Shown: positions 35,474 through 44,039, numbered from the stretch's first letter. The stretch: 64,000 bases of DNA from Sulfurovum sp. NBC37-1 (GCF_000010345.1 NC_009663.1:682001-746000), one strand, 5' to 3'. Notes: a model not told the origin generated them from the letters alone. A program made the numbers and translations.

Positions 35474-35561
35474 AAAAAAAACCTAGGTATCAAGACTTAT
35501 AGAACCCAATTTTACACATATTTATATATTTGTGCGGTGATCTAATAAATTCCAATGAAGT

Positions 35562-36095
35562 TTAAATTCCAGCTTCGATCTCCTTGATCGCTTTGCCCAC
35601 ATCCCCCAGGCAGCATCCGCCGCTTGGGTTGAGTATCTCACAGGAGCATCCTGGGTCTTCCATCTTGGCTTTGATGTCCTCAAGGGCATCCGTTTTCCCC
35701 GTCTCTTCAAGCTCTTTTTCTATCTTCTCTTTTGTCCAGTCAAAACAGTAGCATACCGTGACCGGTGAGGCACCTTCCTTGAGGCCTACGATCACAGAGA
35801 CGTCATGCTGTGTCAGTATCTCTTCTCCTCTGAAGTAGATCACTTTGCAGGTGGGTGTCTTGCAGTAGTAAAAACCGTCCAGACAGCTCAGGCCTGCCTT
35901 GGCTTCGTTGGCAAGGAGATGTTCCAGGGTCTTGCCGAGAACCCCTTTTGCTTTTTCTCCGCAGGATGGACAGGCTGCCTTGCCTTTAGGCTGAGGTGTA
36001 CAGCAGCTATGGGATTCCGTATCACAGGATTCTTCCTTCTGGGTACTGCAGCAGCTCTCTTGTTTTTTCTCTTTTGTCGGTTTAAAAGTGAACAT
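35562..36095 (-). CDS. CopZ-like iron-sulfur metallochaperone
   Basis: 177 residues, 15 or more Cys. N-terminal Cys-rich tail (ESCCSTQKEESCDTESHSCC), then CPSCGEKAKGVLGKTLEHLL zinc-ribbon-like part, CKTPTCKVIYF, and a BFD-type [2Fe-2S] end (VCYCFDWTKEKI; CSCEILNPSGGCC). This order matches the putative Fe-S cluster-binding metallochaperone family related to Archaeoglobus CopZ. The classical HMA domain is absent. A copper-handling role would fit the efflux operon 2 kb away. Confidence 0.8.
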   Translation of the reverse strand: MFTFKPTKEKKQESCCSTQKEESCDTESHSCCTPQPKGKAACPSCGEKAKGVLGKTLEHLLANEAKAGLSCLDGFYYCKTPTCKVIYFRGEEILTQHDVSVIVGLKEGASPVTVCYCFDWTKEKIEKELEETGKTDALEDIKAKMEDPGCSCEILNPSGGCCLGDVGKAIKEIEAGI

Positions 36096-36149
36096 CTGAT
36101 ATCCTTGTTCGAATTTTACCGATTATACAGGGTTTTGTATGAAATATCT

Positions 36150-36281
36150 ATGCAGTTATCGATACACATCAACGGATATGCCGCCTATCTGGTTAAAAAA
36201 CTCATAGAACGCCTCTACAAATGGCCGCTCTGGTGGCGGGCCCGTCAGGGCTTCAGGAAGATGGACCGTTGTGAGATCTGA
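36150..36281 (+). CDS. Possible 43-residue basic protein
   Basis: Reads MQLSIHINGYAAYLVKKLI, then ERLYKWPLWWRARQGFRKM to a stop. Amphipathic and Trp/Arg rich. There is no clear ribosome site and the gene is short, so it may be chance. Its orientation matches the genes after it. Confidence 0.3.
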   Translation: MQLSIHINGYAAYLVKKLIERLYKWPLWWRARQGFRKMDRCEI

Positions 36282-36346
36282 TCTGGGATAATATCTCTTA
36301 AGCTCTCTTTTCATATAATGAATCAATATGTATGAAAAGGCAAAAA

Positions 36347-36727
36347 ATGAAATATTTGATAATAATAATGGCATTGGGGACAGCATTGATCGCCGGTGAA
36401 CTTCCCTTTGAACATGACTTCCATACAGCATTGCAGAAAGCCAAAAGCCAGAACAAAGAAGTGATGATGATGTATTCTGCAACATGGTGTCCGGAGTGTA
36501 ACTATATGAAAGAGGTTGTGTTCAAAAACAAAGAAGTTGCCGAGTATATTCAAAAGCATTTTATTGTTCTGAGTCTTGATATTCAGAAAGATACTTTGCC
36601 GGAGGGGTTCAAGTATATCGGCATTCCTACCTTTTTCTTTATTGATGAAAATGCAACAGAGAAAGACAGGATCGTCGGTGGAGACAAGGCCGATAAATTC
36701 CTTAAGAACCTGAAAGAGATCAAATGA
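36347..36727 (+). CDS. Exported thioredoxin-like protein (CPEC)
   Basis: 126 residues from MKYLIIIMALGTALIAG, a signal peptide; preferred over an ATG five codons upstream because AAGG precedes it. Redox motif WCPECNYM and cis-Pro in GIPTFFFIDE. Related in style to the protein at 200-613 (thioredoxin_7/SoxW type). Start of the next gene overlaps its stop (ATGA). Confidence 0.82.
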   Translation: MKYLIIIMALGTALIAGELPFEHDFHTALQKAKSQNKEVMMMYSATWCPECNYMKEVVFKNKEVAEYIQKHFIVLSLDIQKDTLPEGFKYIGIPTFFFIDENATEKDRIVGGDKADKFLKNLKEIK

Positions 36728-37209
36728 GAAAAATACTGTTAGCTATCATTATCTGTATCAACCTGCTTCCGGCTTTCGATGTCAATGACCTGAAGTTGCT
36801 CAAAGAGGAGGGGGATTGCGTCGGATGTGACTTGAGTCATGCGGACTTGAAGGATATGGATCTGACTATGTCGGATCTGCATGATGCCAATTTAAGTCAT
36901 GCCGACTTGACAAATACACTTGCGCACAAGGTAGATTTTACGCATGCCGATCTCAGTGATGCAGCATTTGTAAAAGCAAATCTAAAAGGGGCCAGTTTTG
37001 TGAATGCTCTCCTGAAGCATGTCGATTTTTTTGAAGCAAGGATCTGGAAAGGGGATTTTAGCAATGCAAAGATAGACCAATGCAATTTTGATGAAGCGGC
37101 ACTCGGTTCAGCCGTATTCGACAACAACGATCTGTCCAATTCAACCTTTAAAGGCGCCATCCTCTATAAAACGGTTTTTCATAAAAATGTTGCAGGCATC
37201 CCCAGATAA
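36724..37209 (+). CDS. Exported pentapeptide-repeat protein
   Basis: 161 residues; signal peptide MRKILLAIIICINLLPAF. From residue 35 an A(D/N)LxX right-handed beta-helix: CDLSHADLKDMDLTMSDLHD and onward for about 22 repeats. A CVGCDL Cys pair begins the repeat. Coupled to the CPEC thioredoxin, which could act on that pair. Function unknown. Confidence 0.88.
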   Translation: MRKILLAIIICINLLPAFDVNDLKLLKEEGDCVGCDLSHADLKDMDLTMSDLHDANLSHADLTNTLAHKVDFTHADLSDAAFVKANLKGASFVNALLKHVDFFEARIWKGDFSNAKIDQCNFDEAALGSAVFDNNDLSNSTFKGAILYKTVFHKNVAGIPR

Positions 37210-37377
37210 CCCAATACAAAGTAATACACGAAAAATCCCGCATGAATTTACTGATTGTGTCGTTTTAATCAAACAATAAGTTAATAAATCATACGATAAA
37301 ACATGTAATTTAAAGGGTTATCGTTGGACAAAACAGAAATATTGAACGATTGGAACTATTGGAACAGATGTCCAGCT

Positions 37378-38091
37378 TCAACCCTTCAGGTCGATGATCC
37401 ATGCATCCGGAACTGAACGTGTAACGACTTCACGTGCCAGGTTGCACCACTGTGCCGTGTGGTCGAGTATGGCTGAGTCACAGCTGACGACAATACGCTT
37501 GCTCTCTGCCAGCAGTGCATCGGTGCGGTCTGTTGTTTCGGTGGTGAAGGGCCAGTTGTGTGCATCTCCCAGTTGCTGGACCATTCCGGCGAGCCTGCCG
37601 CTGTTAGAGACGGGCCTGTCAAAAAGCCAGTGGACCTGCTTTGGGTGACAGTCGGCCAGCAAATTGCCGATGAGCTCAATGGCGGGGAGTGTCTCTTCGA
37701 CCGGCCTGTAGCTGCCGTAAACGGACGAGAGGTCACGGTAGCAGCCGTCCAGACAGTCGAAGACAGCACCATCACCAAGGGCGGTCTCAATGGTGATGAT
37801 GAGGTTGAAACCGTCAATGAGGATCTCCCGTCCCTTCAGCGTCTCCAGGCTGATGCATTTTGCCTGCCGTGCAGCGATCTTGCCGTCGGCACAGGCTATG
37901 CGGCCGACAGCAAGCCTCTGTCGTGTAGCAAGCTGGTGATGGTCACCAACGAGTGTCAAGGCGGCTTTCATGCTGTAACCCCGGCCAAGCAGCCACGACA
38001 GCTCTTTGACAGCGGTTGCAAGTTTAGGCAGCTGGTCTTTGGCAAAATATTCTGCATCTTTGGGATGGACACCGCGATGGCGCAAGGGCAT
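37378..38091 (-). CDS. DUF434 domain protein
   Basis: 237 residues from MPLRHRGVHPKD, with AAGGA six bases before it; an ATG two codons earlier is possible. Conserved features: N-terminal RGVHPKDAEYF, GDHHQLATRQRLAVGRIACAD, and ILIDGFNLIITIETALGDGAVF followed by VHWLFDRPVSNSGRLA. This matches the DUF434/DUF5616 pair, sometimes seen as nuclease-like. G+C looks higher than its neighbours, suggesting transfer. Function unknown. Confidence 0.75.
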   Translation of the reverse strand: MPLRHRGVHPKDAEYFAKDQLPKLATAVKELSWLLGRGYSMKAALTLVGDHHQLATRQRLAVGRIACADGKIAARQAKCISLETLKGREILIDGFNLIITIETALGDGAVFDCLDGCYRDLSSVYGSYRPVEETLPAIELIGNLLADCHPKQVHWLFDRPVSNSGRLAGMVQQLGDAHNWPFTTETTDRTDALLAESKRIVVSCDSAILDHTAQWCNLAREVVTRSVPDAWIIDLKG

Positions 38092-38253
38092 GGACATTCC
38101 TTTTTTATTTAGGGTTATTAGAGATGCTCCTATTATATACTGCATCAATTAATAATCGATAAAAATCCATTATCAGCTTAGGATAATTTTGATATGATTT
38201 TCAATAAGCAAATTGCACTTCAGGGTTAAATCCTGGATGCGAAAGGATCTAAA

Positions 38254-38706
38254 ATGTTTGTACGAAGTCCCGCTTTTGAAAACGGCGATCAGATACCTTT
38301 TGAGTATGGCTGTCACGGGAGTGATGTTTCCATCCCCCTGATCTTTGAAAATGTGCCGGAGGGTACGCGTTCCCTGGCTTTGATCATGGATGATCCGGAT
38401 GCTCCCTCTGGCATCTTTGTGCATTGGGTAGCATACAACATACCTTCCGATCTACAGGGGTTGCCGGAAAATGTTCCCGATGCACCGCTGCTGGCTGACG
38501 GCATCAGACAGGGTATCAACGATTTTGGCAAAACAGGATATGGCGGCCCGTGCCCTCCTGACAGGCCTCACAGATATTTCATCAAACTTTACGCGCTGGA
38601 TGTTCCTCTTGAATTAGATCCGGGTCTCAGCAAAGAGCAGCTACTTGGGGTAATGAGAGGACATGTGATAGAGGAGGCCGAACTGATGGGGATCTATGCC
38701 CGCTAA
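38254..38706 (+). CDS. YbhB/YbcL-family PEBP-like protein
   Basis: 150 residues. Ligand-binding signature SLALIMDDPDAPSG and FVHWVAYNIP, then GYGGPCPPDRPHRYF. Bacterial phosphatidylethanolamine-binding-like proteins have unclear roles. Its end overlaps the DUF72 reading frame (ATG 38696). Confidence 0.92.
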   Translation: MFVRSPAFENGDQIPFEYGCHGSDVSIPLIFENVPEGTRSLALIMDDPDAPSGIFVHWVAYNIPSDLQGLPENVPDAPLLADGIRQGINDFGKTGYGGPCPPDRPHRYFIKLYALDVPLELDPGLSKEQLLGVMRGHVIEEAELMGIYAR

Positions 38707-39425
38707 GGCATATATCGGCACTTCAGGTTTTTACTATCCCCACTGGATCGGTGCATTCTATGCCAGAGGGATTGGCAAAAGCACACTGGCTTGAATATTT
38801 TGTGCAGCATTTTGAAACAGTGGAGATGAACAGTACCTTTTACCATCTTCCAAAAGCCAAAACCATAGAACACTGGGCCCAAAGATCACCGGATGATTTT
38901 CTTTTTTCTTTCAAGGCCTGGCGTGTCATTACCCATTACAAAAAGTTAAAAGATGTAAAAAACGATCTTTACCTCTTTTTGCACCTCATCAAGCCGATCC
39001 GTCAAAAGACAGCCGCCATTCTTTTTCAATTGCCGCCTTCTTTACACAAAGATACTGCGCTGCTGGAGAGCTTTCTTCAGCTTTTGCTGCCAGGATATAG
39101 ATTTGCGATAGAGTTTCGCCATGACGGCTGGTACGATGACGAGATCATTGAGATGCTTCGTCGCTACAGAGTGGCATTGTGCCTGCATGATTTTGGACAG
39201 AAAAAGCCTCTTTTGGTAGCAACCGGTGATTTTGTATATATCAGGCTGCATGGTCCTTCAGGCCATTATCAGGGAAGTTACAGCGACGAAGTTCTGCAGT
39301 AGTGGGCAGAACATATAAAAGACTTTACAAAGAACGGCAAAGAGACTTATATCTATTTCAATAACGATATGCAAGGTTACGCCGTGGCAGATGCCAAACG
39401 GTTAAAGGTTTTTTTGGCATCCTGA
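38696..39425 (+). pseudogene. DUF72 family protein, broken by frameshift and stop
   Basis: Frame A begins MPAKAYIGTSGFYYPHWIG; a one-base insertion near 38760 moves to frame B (EGLAKAHWLEYFVQHFETVE and onward: FAIEFRHDGWYDDE). An in-frame TAG at 39299 interrupts the last 40 residues (WAEHIKDFTKNGKETYIYFN). Intact DUF72 proteins have this whole length. Both lesions need confirmation; a sequencing error could explain the frameshift but not easily both. Confidence 0.8.
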
Positions 39426-39447
39426 ATGACTTTTAGAGACAAGAAGG

Positions 39448-39681
39448 CTTAATGAACAGGTTAAAAGAAATTTAGACAGATTTCCGGATGATTTCATGTT
39501 TCAACTGACAGAAAAAGAACTGAAAGATTGGAAGTCGCAATTTGCGACATCAAGTTCAAAACATGGTGGTACACGAAAATTGCCTTATGCGTTTACAGAA
39601 GAGGGTATTTATATGTTGGCAACTGTTTTGCGTAGTCCTGTTGCAACACAAACAACAAACAAAATTGGTTTCATAAAGTGA
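39448..39681 (+). pseudogene. ORF6N-domain gene remnant A
   Basis: LNEQVKRNLDRFPDDFMFQL then PYAFTEEGIYMLATVLRSPV, the ORF6N core, joined directly to a C-terminal end NKIGFIK. Both the N-terminus and the middle (about 50 residues present in copies B and C) are deleted. It abuts the end of the DUF72 pseudogene and marks the left edge of the accessory island. Confidence 0.7.
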
Positions 39682-39838
39682 ATATGAATTTGAGTTAGCG
39701 GCAATAAAATCCCATTGTGGCTGTTCGTGTTTTTGAATCCGGGAATATTTTCTATGACAATTTGTCATACAATCAATACGCTCTTCTTTTTACTGGCATA
39801 CTTACACAATCTCAGGTAAAAAAGCAAGGAGAAGAGCT

Positions 39839-40141
39839 ATGGATGCGTCGTCAAAATCGTATATTGAAACTGTCAGCAAGCATTGCTACTCTCAGCTGAC
39901 CTACTACCAGTTCAATACCTCTACGCTCAAAGTCAGCGAGCAGTATCGGGCAGGTCGTCTCAGTGCTTTGAAGTATGTGAGTGAACTGACCTTCAAATAT
40001 CTTCAGGAGGAAAAGCGGCTCAGAGAAGAATTCAGGCAGAAGCTCATTGAACAGATGAAGCTGCACACTGCCCTGCAGGACGGTGAATACAAGAATGGTC
40101 TGTATGACGGTCTCAATGAGATGCTGAATGTGAAAGCATAA
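39839..40141 (+). CDS. Small helical protein, unknown
   Basis: 100 residues with an AAGGAGA ribosome site 7 nt before ATG. Strongly helical and charged (LTFKYLQEEKRLREEFRQKL). No recognised family, no signal peptide. Upstream 39682-39838 has no gene that I can support. Orphan in the accessory island. Confidence 0.55.
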   Translation: MDASSKSYIETVSKHCYSQLTYYQFNTSTLKVSEQYRAGRLSALKYVSELTFKYLQEEKRLREEFRQKLIEQMKLHTALQDGEYKNGLYDGLNEMLNVKA

Positions 40142-40263
40142 AGCGAACTCTTCAGAAGAGGTAAGAAACGTCTATGACTTACTCAGTGCTGTTTTTACTA
40201 TTCTTAATCCATATATAATATAAGTATATATATAATGTTATAAAATATATAGAAAGGTTTGTT

Positions 40264-40521
40264 ATGATTTTAGGTATATCGGAACTACAGAAAAAAATCA
40301 GTATTTTTAGAAATCTCACTGAGACTGTAGAAATTGTTGATAAAAAGACCAAAGAAGTTCTGGCTATTGTCTTGCCGAAAAAAGAGTTTAAAACTGCCAA
40401 TTTAACAGATGAACTTGGCGGCATTCTGAAAAGTTCTCTCAGTATTGAAGACCCGATGGATCTTGAAACAAAGATAACAAGTGCCTACGATCAGGAGATG
40501 AGAGAAAAATATGGCAAATAG
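40264..40521 (+). CDS. Antitoxin of PIN toxin module
   Basis: 85 residues, MILGISELQKKISIFRNLTE then EIVDKKTKEVLAIVLPKKE, in the style of Phd/RelB antitoxins with an N-terminal strand-helix DNA-binding part and a disordered C-terminus. AAAGG precedes ATG. Overlaps the toxin start by 11 bp. The AT-rich upstream (40200-40260) holds TATAAT-like boxes. Confidence 0.75.
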   Translation: MILGISELQKKISIFRNLTETVEIVDKKTKEVLAIVLPKKEFKTANLTDELGGILKSSLSIEDPMDLETKITSAYDQEMREKYGK

Positions 40522-40894
40522 GATATTGATCGATACGAATGTAGTGGTCCGTTTTCTGACAAGAGACAATGAAAAGTACTTTTTAAAAAGCGTAGCAATA
40601 TTTCAAGATATAGAAGATGGAAAAATGGAAGCGATGCTGATGGATTTCATCGTAGCCGAAATCGTATCTGTATTACACCGGATCTACAAGCATAGTAAAA
40701 AAGAGATAGCAACAACGCTTAAAAAACTTTTGCTTTATGATCATCTGTATACTGAAAATAAACTCATTACTTTTGAGGCACTGGAAATCTATGCAGAAAA
40801 AAATATCGATTTTGCCGATGCGGTGCTTTATGCAAAACAGAGGCTTGAAGGGTTTGAGATCATTAGCTTTGATAAAGATATAGAAAAGTGTTGA
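40511..40894 (+). CDS. PIN-domain toxin (VapC-like)
   Basis: 127 residues. PIN nuclease residues D8 (ILIDTNV), E50 (FIVAEIVSVL), and the acidic pair in NIDFADAVLYA with IISFDKD. A metal-dependent RNase by family. Follows its antitoxin with an 11-bp overlap; immediately upstream of a Sel1/TPR-like gene. Confidence 0.88.
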   Translation: MANRILIDTNVVVRFLTRDNEKYFLKSVAIFQDIEDGKMEAMLMDFIVAEIVSVLHRIYKHSKKEIATTLKKLLLYDHLYTENKLITFEALEIYAEKNIDFADAVLYAKQRLEGFEIISFDKDIEKC

Positions 40895-40917
40895 CATGAC
40901 CGCAATAGGAGTTTAGT

Positions 40918-41805
40918 ATGAAGTTTCTTATGGTTCTTATCATTGTGTTGACCTCTCTTTTTGCAAATATGTTTGACGATCAGGCTTATGAAGCGTATAA
41001 AAACGGACGCTACAAAAAAGCTTTCAAGCTCTATGGTGAATCATATTCTGCAAAGGCAGATTACAATTTGGCCCGGTTTTACGAGCGAGGCATAGGTACT
41101 GAAAAAAATCAAACAAAAGCACTGTGGCACTACAACAAAGTGTACGAGAGTATGGATTTTCAGAATTATAAAACCTGCGAAGATGAAATGCTTCCCTACT
41201 ATTATGTGACACTCAAAAAACTTCATAAAGATGCGCAGAGTAAAGCGTTGAAGCGTTTTTGTAAAAGTGCCAAAAATCCTTTTATCGTCAAGTGTCCTGC
41301 CGCAAGAGTGATCCCGAAAACCGACCGTGCAACACTAAGTGAGTTCGACTGTTCTTTGTATAAAAGATTTCCAAAGAGCATGAAAAGAATTTTACACATT
41401 CATGCAAAAATGAAAGACAACGATTCCGTTTATGAAGAGCTTCTTATCAAACAATACAAATCCAAAATGATAACTGCTATCCGACCGATCATCAGCTACT
41501 ACATTCAAAAAGAAACAAAGTGCATACGCAGTGCACAGACAAATAGTGATGTAGAGCGCTGCCTGAATGATTATGAGGATTTTTTGCATAAGGCTTTGTT
41601 GTCTCAGCAGGTAACTGTCGGCATACGTCCGTCTGAAGAGATGCTCGAAAAAGATCCCAAGCTGAAGAAAGAGATGGAAGATGAAAGAAAAATGTATGAA
41701 GAGAGAAGGATTTTTTTACAACAGAAAGCGACAAGAAAAGATAAAGAAGAAGCGGTAAGGAAATTAAAGAAACTGCATAATAATGTAGGTATTTACTATC
41801 AATGA
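40918..41805 (+). CDS. Exported Sel1-like repeat protein
   Basis: 295 residues; signal peptide MKFLMVLIIVLTSLFA. AYKNGRYKKAFKLYGESYSA and KADYNLARFYERGIGTEKNQ are Sel1/TPR-type repeats. The C-terminal 75 residues are a charged coil (KKEMEDERKMYEERRIFLQQ). The last about 235 bp is duplicated at 42580-42814, so this gene has been partly copied. Ribosome site AGGAG. Function unknown. Confidence 0.75.
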   Translation: MKFLMVLIIVLTSLFANMFDDQAYEAYKNGRYKKAFKLYGESYSAKADYNLARFYERGIGTEKNQTKALWHYNKVYESMDFQNYKTCEDEMLPYYYVTLKKLHKDAQSKALKRFCKSAKNPFIVKCPAARVIPKTDRATLSEFDCSLYKRFPKSMKRILHIHAKMKDNDSVYEELLIKQYKSKMITAIRPIISYYIQKETKCIRSAQTNSDVERCLNDYEDFLHKALLSQQVTVGIRPSEEMLEKDPKLKKEMEDERKMYEERRIFLQQKATRKDKEEAVRKLKKLHNNVGIYYQ

Positions 41806-41826
41806 TCTATGCCTGGAGTTAAGTGT

Positions 41827-41927
41827 CCAGGTGATATTTTTGAATCAAGTAATACTGAGAGGTAAAACACTATTGCAATCACCCCAAACTGTTGTATTGA
41901 TGGGTTGAGTTGTTATTGGTCACCTGG
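41827..41927. repeat. Dispersed repeat R1 with hairpin ends
   Basis: Core 41873-41927 (TTGCAATCACCCCAAACTGT, then TTGAGTTGTTATT and TCACCTGG) matches 43785-43838 at about 50 of 54 positions. CCAGGTGA at 41827 and TCACCTGG at 41920 are inverted ends. It follows the Sel1-like gene. Confidence 0.65.
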
Positions 41928-41951
41928 TATTTTTTTTAAAAGAATGACAAT

Positions 41952-42167
41952 CTATGCAGCGACAGGCTTAAGTATATATACCTTTCCATACTTTTTAGCT
42001 TCTGTTATATTTTCTTCGCGTAAGAGTTCACGCACGGTATCAAGTTTCAGTGTATCGTCCAAACTGATATAGGGAGACCACGCATTTTCACTGTCAATAA
42101 TCTCAATCTTGACCTCTGCAACATATTTACCCTCATGCAGTAATTTTGTATGTTTTCTATTTGGCAT
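41952..42167 (-). CDS. Antitoxin-like partner of DUF4258 toxin
   Basis: 71 residues: [20 protein letters not shown] then [20 protein letters not shown]. Small, strand-helix, like known partners of DUF4258/RelE-type toxins. It overlaps the downstream-read toxin by 11 bp in the same direction. The toxin is frameshifted, leaving this gene apparently alone. Confidence 0.6.
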   Translation of the reverse strand: MPNRKHTKLLHEGKYVAEVKIEIIDSENAWSPYISLDDTLKLDTVRELLREENITEAKKYGKVYILKPVAA

Positions 42168-42493
42168 CTTTTCTCCTTTTGAAATCTTCTGACCATCTAT
42201 CTAAACTAGGTCTGTATGCTGTAATGAGTACAGCAGGCCTTTGTGTCCCTATGGATATACCCCATACTGCATGTATAGGAGCATTATTTGTATCTCTCTG
42301 CAAGACTAAACAACATGGTCCTTTTCTAAAATCTGGATAATCTTCCAAGACAATGGCACTATCTATAACTCGAAATAATCTTTTTCACCAATATACCATC
42401 TTCTGCCAATTCATCATATCCATGACTTAAAATTAGTACATCAGACTTTTCAATAAGGTTTTTAACTCTTGTAAAAGTATCACTTGTGAGCAC
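42157..42493 (-). pseudogene. DUF4258 (RelE-like) toxin, frameshifted
   Basis: GTG start at 42493 with AAAGG upstream. Frame 1: VLTSDTFTRVKNLIEKSDVL, then [15 protein letters not shown] one-base insertion near 42370 moves to frame 2: [20 protein letters not shown] and [23 protein letters not shown]4258 hallmarks (edYPD, LITAYRP) remain. The break could be real inactivation or a read error. Confidence 0.7.
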
Positions 42494-42579
42494 GGTAAAG
42501 ACCTTTCTTAAAATCTTGTACTATTATAACATAAGGTCATATTTTCATAGATTAGCCAGCCTCATCCAACCCATCATGC

Positions 42580-42814
42580 TTATGAGGGTTTTTTACATAA
42601 AGCTTTGCTGTCTGAGCAGGTAACTGCCGGTATACGTCCGTCTGCAGAGATGCTCAAAAAAGACCCCAAACTGAAGAAAGAGATGGAAGATGAAAGAAAA
42701 ATGTATGAAAAGAGAAGGATTTTTTTACAACGGAGAGCGACAAAAAAAGATAAAGAAGAAGCGGTAAGAAAATTAAAGAAATTATACAACAATGTAGGTG
42801 TTTACTATCAATGA
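42580..42814 (+). pseudogene. Duplicated 3' fragment of the Sel1-like gene
   Basis: Encodes EQVTAGIRPSAEMLKKDPKL and EMEDERKMYEKRRIFLQRRA, nearly the same as residues 220-295 of the protein at 40918-41805. No start or N-terminal repeats. It ends at the same sequence and is followed at 42841 by another copy of the dispersed repeat, so the gene tail and the repeat were copied together. Confidence 0.75.
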
Positions 42815-42840
42815 TCTAGGCCTGCATGCAAACCTAAAAA

Positions 42841-42900
42841 AATCACCAACTGCCACCTCCAACTGTTGGATAGATGGATTGAGTTGTCATTATTACCCAG
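42841..42900. repeat. Dispersed repeat R2
   Basis: AATCACC, a short insertion, then CCAACTGTTGGATAGATGGA and TTGAGTTGTCATTATTACCC. A diverged copy of R1/R3 located just after the duplicated gene tail. Confidence 0.55.
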
Positions 42901-42940
42901 TACCTTTTTTTTCAATAGGTAGTGAATGGGATAATTAAGA

Positions 42941-42970
42941 GGAATAGGAAATGAGTTGTTGTCACCACCT
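42941..42970. repeat. Short dispersed repeat copy R4
   Basis: GGAATAGGAAATGAGTTGTT and GTCACCACCT. Best match is the minus-strand copy at 7873-7903. The region 42971-43100 holds no gene. Confidence 0.5.
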
Positions 42971-43105
42971 AACCCCATCCCTTAATAACGATATACAGGG
43001 TTCAGTCAACAATATTAAAAGTATGACAATTTGGCATCTTTTTAAGCATTATTTCTCTTCTTCTCTATACTTATAAAAATGACGTGCAAGGTGACATAAT
43101 GAAAC

Positions 43106-43135
43106 TTGACATACTATACCCAATATGGGTACAAT
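43106..43135 (+). promoter_or_regulatory. Promoter/operator of HigBA-like module
   Basis: TTGACA (43106-43111), an 18-base spacer and TACAAT (43130-43135). A palindrome TACCC-AATA-TGGGTA lies in the spacer, a likely autorepressor site. The -10 ends 2 nt before the ATG at 43138, so a start from this promoter would be leaderless or inside the gene; another upstream promoter may apply. Confidence 0.5.
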
Positions 43136-43137
43136 AA

Positions 43138-43458
43138 ATGATATTTATAGAATCAAAGTTATTTGAGAAGTTACGTGAAAAGTATCTGGAAGATGAGAAC
43201 TATCGTCAATTGCAGAACTTTTTACTAGAACAGCCTTTGGCTGGTGATGTTATACAAGGTACCGGTGGACTACGAAAAGTCCGTTGGTCTGCCAATGATA
43301 AAGGTAAGAGAGGTGGTATTCGCACTATTTATCTTTACATCACAGACAAAAGCCATATTCACTTTTTGACTTTGTATGCCAAAAATGAAGTAAGTGATCT
43401 GACTACACAGGAAAAGAAGATACTCAAAAGTATCGTAGAGGAGTTAAAAAATGGCTAA
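43138..43458 (+). CDS. HigB/RelE-type toxin
   Basis: 106 residues. MIFIESKLFEKLREKYLEDE, GDVIQGTGGLRKVRWS and GGIRTIYLYI, then the closing LTLYAKNEVSDLTTQE, are the RelE/HigB2 pattern of a ribosome-dependent mRNase. Its end overlaps the antitoxin by 8 bp, toxin first as in hig modules. Confidence 0.87.
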   Translation: MIFIESKLFEKLREKYLEDENYRQLQNFLLEQPLAGDVIQGTGGLRKVRWSANDKGKRGGIRTIYLYITDKSHIHFLTLYAKNEVSDLTTQEKKILKSIVEELKNG

Positions 43459-43765
43459 AAGAGATTTATTTGAAGAGTTAAAAACTGGGCTTGAAGATGC
43501 CAAAGCCTTTGAACAAGACAAACTGACACTTAAAACCATATCTATTACACCTAAAGAACGCAAAGTATTATCTGCAGATGAGATACGCTCCATTAGAGAA
43601 AAGTACAACATGAGCCGTGCACTTTTCGCAAACTTTCTGCACATCTCACCACGCACGCTGGAAAAATGGGAACTAGGCACAAGCCGACCAAATGAACAGG
43701 CTTCCACCCTACTTGCTTTGACAGACAAGTATCCCGATATGATAGAAAGGTTAGGGACGATTTAA
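43451..43765 (+). CDS. HigA/NadS-type antitoxin
   Basis: 104 residues. C-terminal Xre-type HTH: SADEIRSIREKYNMSRALFA and SPRTLEKWELGTSRPNEQA. N-terminal part wraps the toxin by family analogy. Pairs with the gene before; likely binds the palindrome at 43115-43130. Confidence 0.87.
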   Translation: MAKRDLFEELKTGLEDAKAFEQDKLTLKTISITPKERKVLSADEIRSIREKYNMSRALFANFLHISPRTLEKWELGTSRPNEQASTLLALTDKYPDMIERLGTI

Positions 43766-43784
43766 ATGTAGCCTGTCCCCTTTT

Positions 43785-43838
43785 TTGCAATCATCCCAAA
43801 CTGTTGTATTGATGGATTGAGTTGTTGTTGTCACCTGG
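43785..43838. repeat. Dispersed repeat R3
   Basis: Matches R1 (41873-41927) with only four substitutions and one base less. It sits right between the HigA-like gene and a headless toxin fragment whose reading begins about 17 bp later. Confidence 0.65.
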
Positions 43839-43854
43839 AACCTGAATTTTGTTT

Positions 43855-44039
43855 ATCGTGAAGATGAGAGAGCAGTTATGGTTTATGGTTTTATGAAAAA
43901 GGAGCAGGAGAACTTATCGGCTGAAGAGTTGAAAAGTTTTAAAACATTGTCAAAAGATATATTGGGTTTGAGTGATGAAGAGCTTAGTAAAGCCATAGAA
44001 AAAAATGTATTTACAGAAATAGGAGAAAAAGATGCGTGA
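43855..44039 (+). pseudogene. C-terminal fragment of a HigB/RelE-like toxin
   Basis: Reads NFVYREDERAVMVYGFMKKE, then LKSFKTLSKDILGLSDEEL and FTEIGEKDA to TGA. The N-terminal half is missing and the frame starts at the edge of repeat R3, suggesting loss by recombination at the repeat. The antitoxin start overlaps its end by 8 bp. Confidence 0.7.

Noticed and set aside
35805-36281. Plus-strand open frame over the CopZ-like gene
   Set aside because: It is antisense to a clear Cys-rich Fe-S gene; only its last 43 codons beyond that gene were kept as a low-confidence entry.
42605-42814. Independent small gene
   Set aside because: It is a copied tail of the gene at 40918-41805 without its own start context.
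41827-43838. Repeats R1-R3 as integron attC sites
   Set aside because: No RYYYAAC/GTTRRRY core pair at the ends, no integron integrase in the window, and neighbouring genes are not consistently in cassette form.
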